Origin: Clostridia bacterium
GTDB lineage: Bacteria; Bacillota; Clostridia; UMGS1883; UMGS1540
DNA: 45,202 bases
Reading direction: 5' to 3'
Assembly: GCA_017620205.1 (NCBI GenBank)
Contig: JAFZQX010000045.1
Span: forward strand, 1 to 45,202
Below the pieces are notes generated by a model. It had not been told where the DNA came from and did no database searches. It was given only the letters and a program-made list of their open reading frames with translations. Below are positions 44,628-45,202 of the stretch, piece by piece. Within the stretch, counting starts at the first letter, position 1; every line of letters starts with the position of its first letter. The position numbers and the translations under genes were made by a program.

Positions 44628-44704
44628 TGGTCGGGATGACTGGATTTGAACCAGCGGCCCCTACGTCCCGAACGTAGTGCGCTACCAAACTGCGCTACAT
44701 CCCG
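44628..44704 (-). tRNA. tRNA-Pro (anticodon CGG)
   Basis: The minus strand folds as a standard cloverleaf: acceptor CGGGATG/CATCCCG, D-arm with AGTTTGGTAGC, anticodon stem CTACG/CGTAG with loop TTCGGGA, T-arm CTGG-TTCAAAT-CCAG. Anticodon CGG reads the proline codon CCG. Discriminator A and the CCA end are encoded. Confidence 0.95.
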
Positions 44705-44721
44705 AAATCACGTGCTTATTT

Positions 44722-44750
44722 AGTATATCACCATGGACAGTATATGTCAA
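44722..44750 (-). promoter_or_regulatory. Promoter of tRNA-Pro
   Basis: TTGACA (44745-44750) and TATACT (44722-44727) are spaced by 17 bases on the minus strand, ending about 18 bases before the tRNA 5' end. Confidence 0.8.
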
Positions 44751-44782
44751 GTATTTTTTAAATAAAATCGCTTTGCGATTTT

Positions 44783-44876
44783 CACCAAACTTCTTCAATT
44801 TTCACTATTACCTGTTACATCAAAAAAACGGCAGGGAAAGTTTAGTGAAGAGTGAATAGTGAAGAGGTAAGAAGTA
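44783..44876. repeat. Imperfect inverted repeat with AGTGAA-type units
   Basis: The right part is a short tandem-like run of AGTGAAG/AGTGAAT units (about 44840-44876), and the left part contains the complementary TTCACTATT with a nearby CTTCTTC. The arrangement resembles a degenerated miniature inverted-repeat element between the two tRNA genes. No coding frame is convincing. Confidence 0.4.
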
Positions 44877-44912
44877 AAAAACGGCAAGTATCTTACGATA
44901 CCTGCCGTTTTT
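44876..44912. terminator. Terminator after tRNA-Met (bidirectional)
   Basis: ACGGCAAGTATC (44881-44892) pairs with GATACCTGCCGT (44897-44908), flanked by A-run and T-run. It directly follows the tRNA-Met 3' end on the minus strand. Confidence 0.88.
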
Positions 44913-44988
44913 GGTAGCGGCGGGTGGACTTGAACCGCCGACCTAACGGGTATGAACCGTTTGCTCTAGCCAACTGAGCTACGCCGCC
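44912..44988 (-). tRNA. tRNA-Met (anticodon CAU, elongator type)
   Basis: The minus strand gives acceptor GGCGGCG/CGCCGCT (one G-U pair), D-arm GCTCAGTTGGCTAGAGC, anticodon stem AACGG/CCGTT with loop TTCATAC, T-arm GGCGG-TTCAAGT-CCACC and an encoded CCA. The G1-U72 pair and lack of three GC pairs in the anticodon stem favour elongator Met over initiator. A lysidine-modified tRNA-Ile2 with CAU cannot be fully excluded. Confidence 0.92.
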
Positions 44989-45009
44989 ATACGTTAAAAC
45001 GCAAATATT

Positions 45010-45038
45010 ATTATACATCTAACTTCTTGCTTTGTCAA
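45010..45038 (-). promoter_or_regulatory. Promoter of tRNA-Met
   Basis: Perfect consensus on the minus strand: TTGACA (45033-45038), 17-base spacer, TATAAT (45010-45015), about 22 bases before the tRNA 5' end. Confidence 0.88.
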
Positions 45039-45089
45039 GTGTTTTCTTCAATTATTTGAATCATTTTTTGCGCACTTCCTAATCGGGGC

Positions 45090-45202
45090 GCAGGAAAAAT
45101 AGTGCAGAACGGGACAGACTGAACCCGAAGGCGTACATAGGTACGTCGAGAGGTGAAGTTTGCTCGTAGCAAAATGCATAAATTCAAAAAGCCTGCTTAT
45201 GC
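45090..45202. other. Unassigned end segment with small palindromes
   Basis: The last 113 bases hold GCGTAC/GTACGT (45131-45146, loop ATAG) and an inverted pair GCATAA/TTATGC (45176-45181 and 45197-45202). No gene or known RNA is recognised. The composition is more GC-rich than the flanking tRNA spacer, which hints at a dispersed repeat. Confidence 0.3.

Noticed and set aside
44410-44688. 92-codon minus-strand reading frame overlapping tRNA-Pro
   Set aside because: It runs through a tRNA gene and a terminator hairpin, so it is not a credible protein gene.
1-45202. CRISPR array, prophage, insertion sequence or integrase
   Set aside because: No regularly spaced repeats, transposase, integrase or phage structural gene patterns were seen.

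Overview
The window reads as chromosomal DNA from a monoderm, anaerobic member of the Clostridia, probably an uncultured gut lineage. The supporting signs are S-layer-homology (SLH) surface proteins, a type III glutamine synthetase, an ammonium channel fused to a PII domain, TTGACA-N17-TATAAT type promoters, and strong GGAGG-like ribosome sites. No plasmid, phage, insertion sequence, rRNA or CRISPR array is visible.

Region 1 (1-11087, plus strand) is an operon-like run of secreted surface proteins: a large beta-helix protein cut by the window edge, an Ig-like/discoidin protein, a small secreted protein, an SLH protein, and a discoidin + SLH protein. A factor-independent terminator ends it. 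A cytoplasmic GH39-type glycosidase (11110-12441) follows. The set suggests binding and processing of carbohydrate at the S-layer.

Region 2 (12754-30885, minus strand) is an 18-kb surface-polysaccharide operon. In transcription order it encodes a MotA/ZorA-like channel fused to a degenerate EAL domain, a MotB/ZorB-like protein with a Cna-B/SpaA-like stalk, a Wzz/BY-kinase-like protein with a broken Walker A, a DegT aminotransferase, an initiating sugar-phosphate transferase, a GT2, a B12-type radical SAM enzyme, a GT4, a thymidylate-kinase-like protein, a type I phosphodiesterase-like protein, two more GT4 enzymes, a Wzy-like polymerase, a LicD transferase and a Wzx flippase. A near-consensus promoter lies upstream. 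The first two genes look like an ion-driven 5:2 motor built into a polysaccharide operon, with an enzyme-dead EAL domain in the cytoplasm and a beta-sandwich stalk outside. This is the most novel system in the window.

Region 3 (31287-32882) holds a 5'(3')-deoxyribonucleotidase and a PP2A-type phosphatase behind a structured leader, followed by three tandem hairpins.

Region 4 (32924-44376, minus strand) is a nitrogen-assimilation operon: glnN, purF, amt-PII, gltB, gltD. Its leader holds two adjacent stem-loops with A1/G4 hexaloops that overlap a terminator. This is the architecture recognised by ANTAR-domain antiterminators, so the operon is probably controlled by a two-component nitrogen signal. 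GS and GOGAT form the assimilation cycle, Amt-PII imports and senses ammonium, and PurF spends glutamine on purines.

Region 5 (44430-45202) carries tRNA-Pro(CGG) and tRNA-Met(CAU), each with its own promoter and terminator, plus non-coding structured or repeated DNA.
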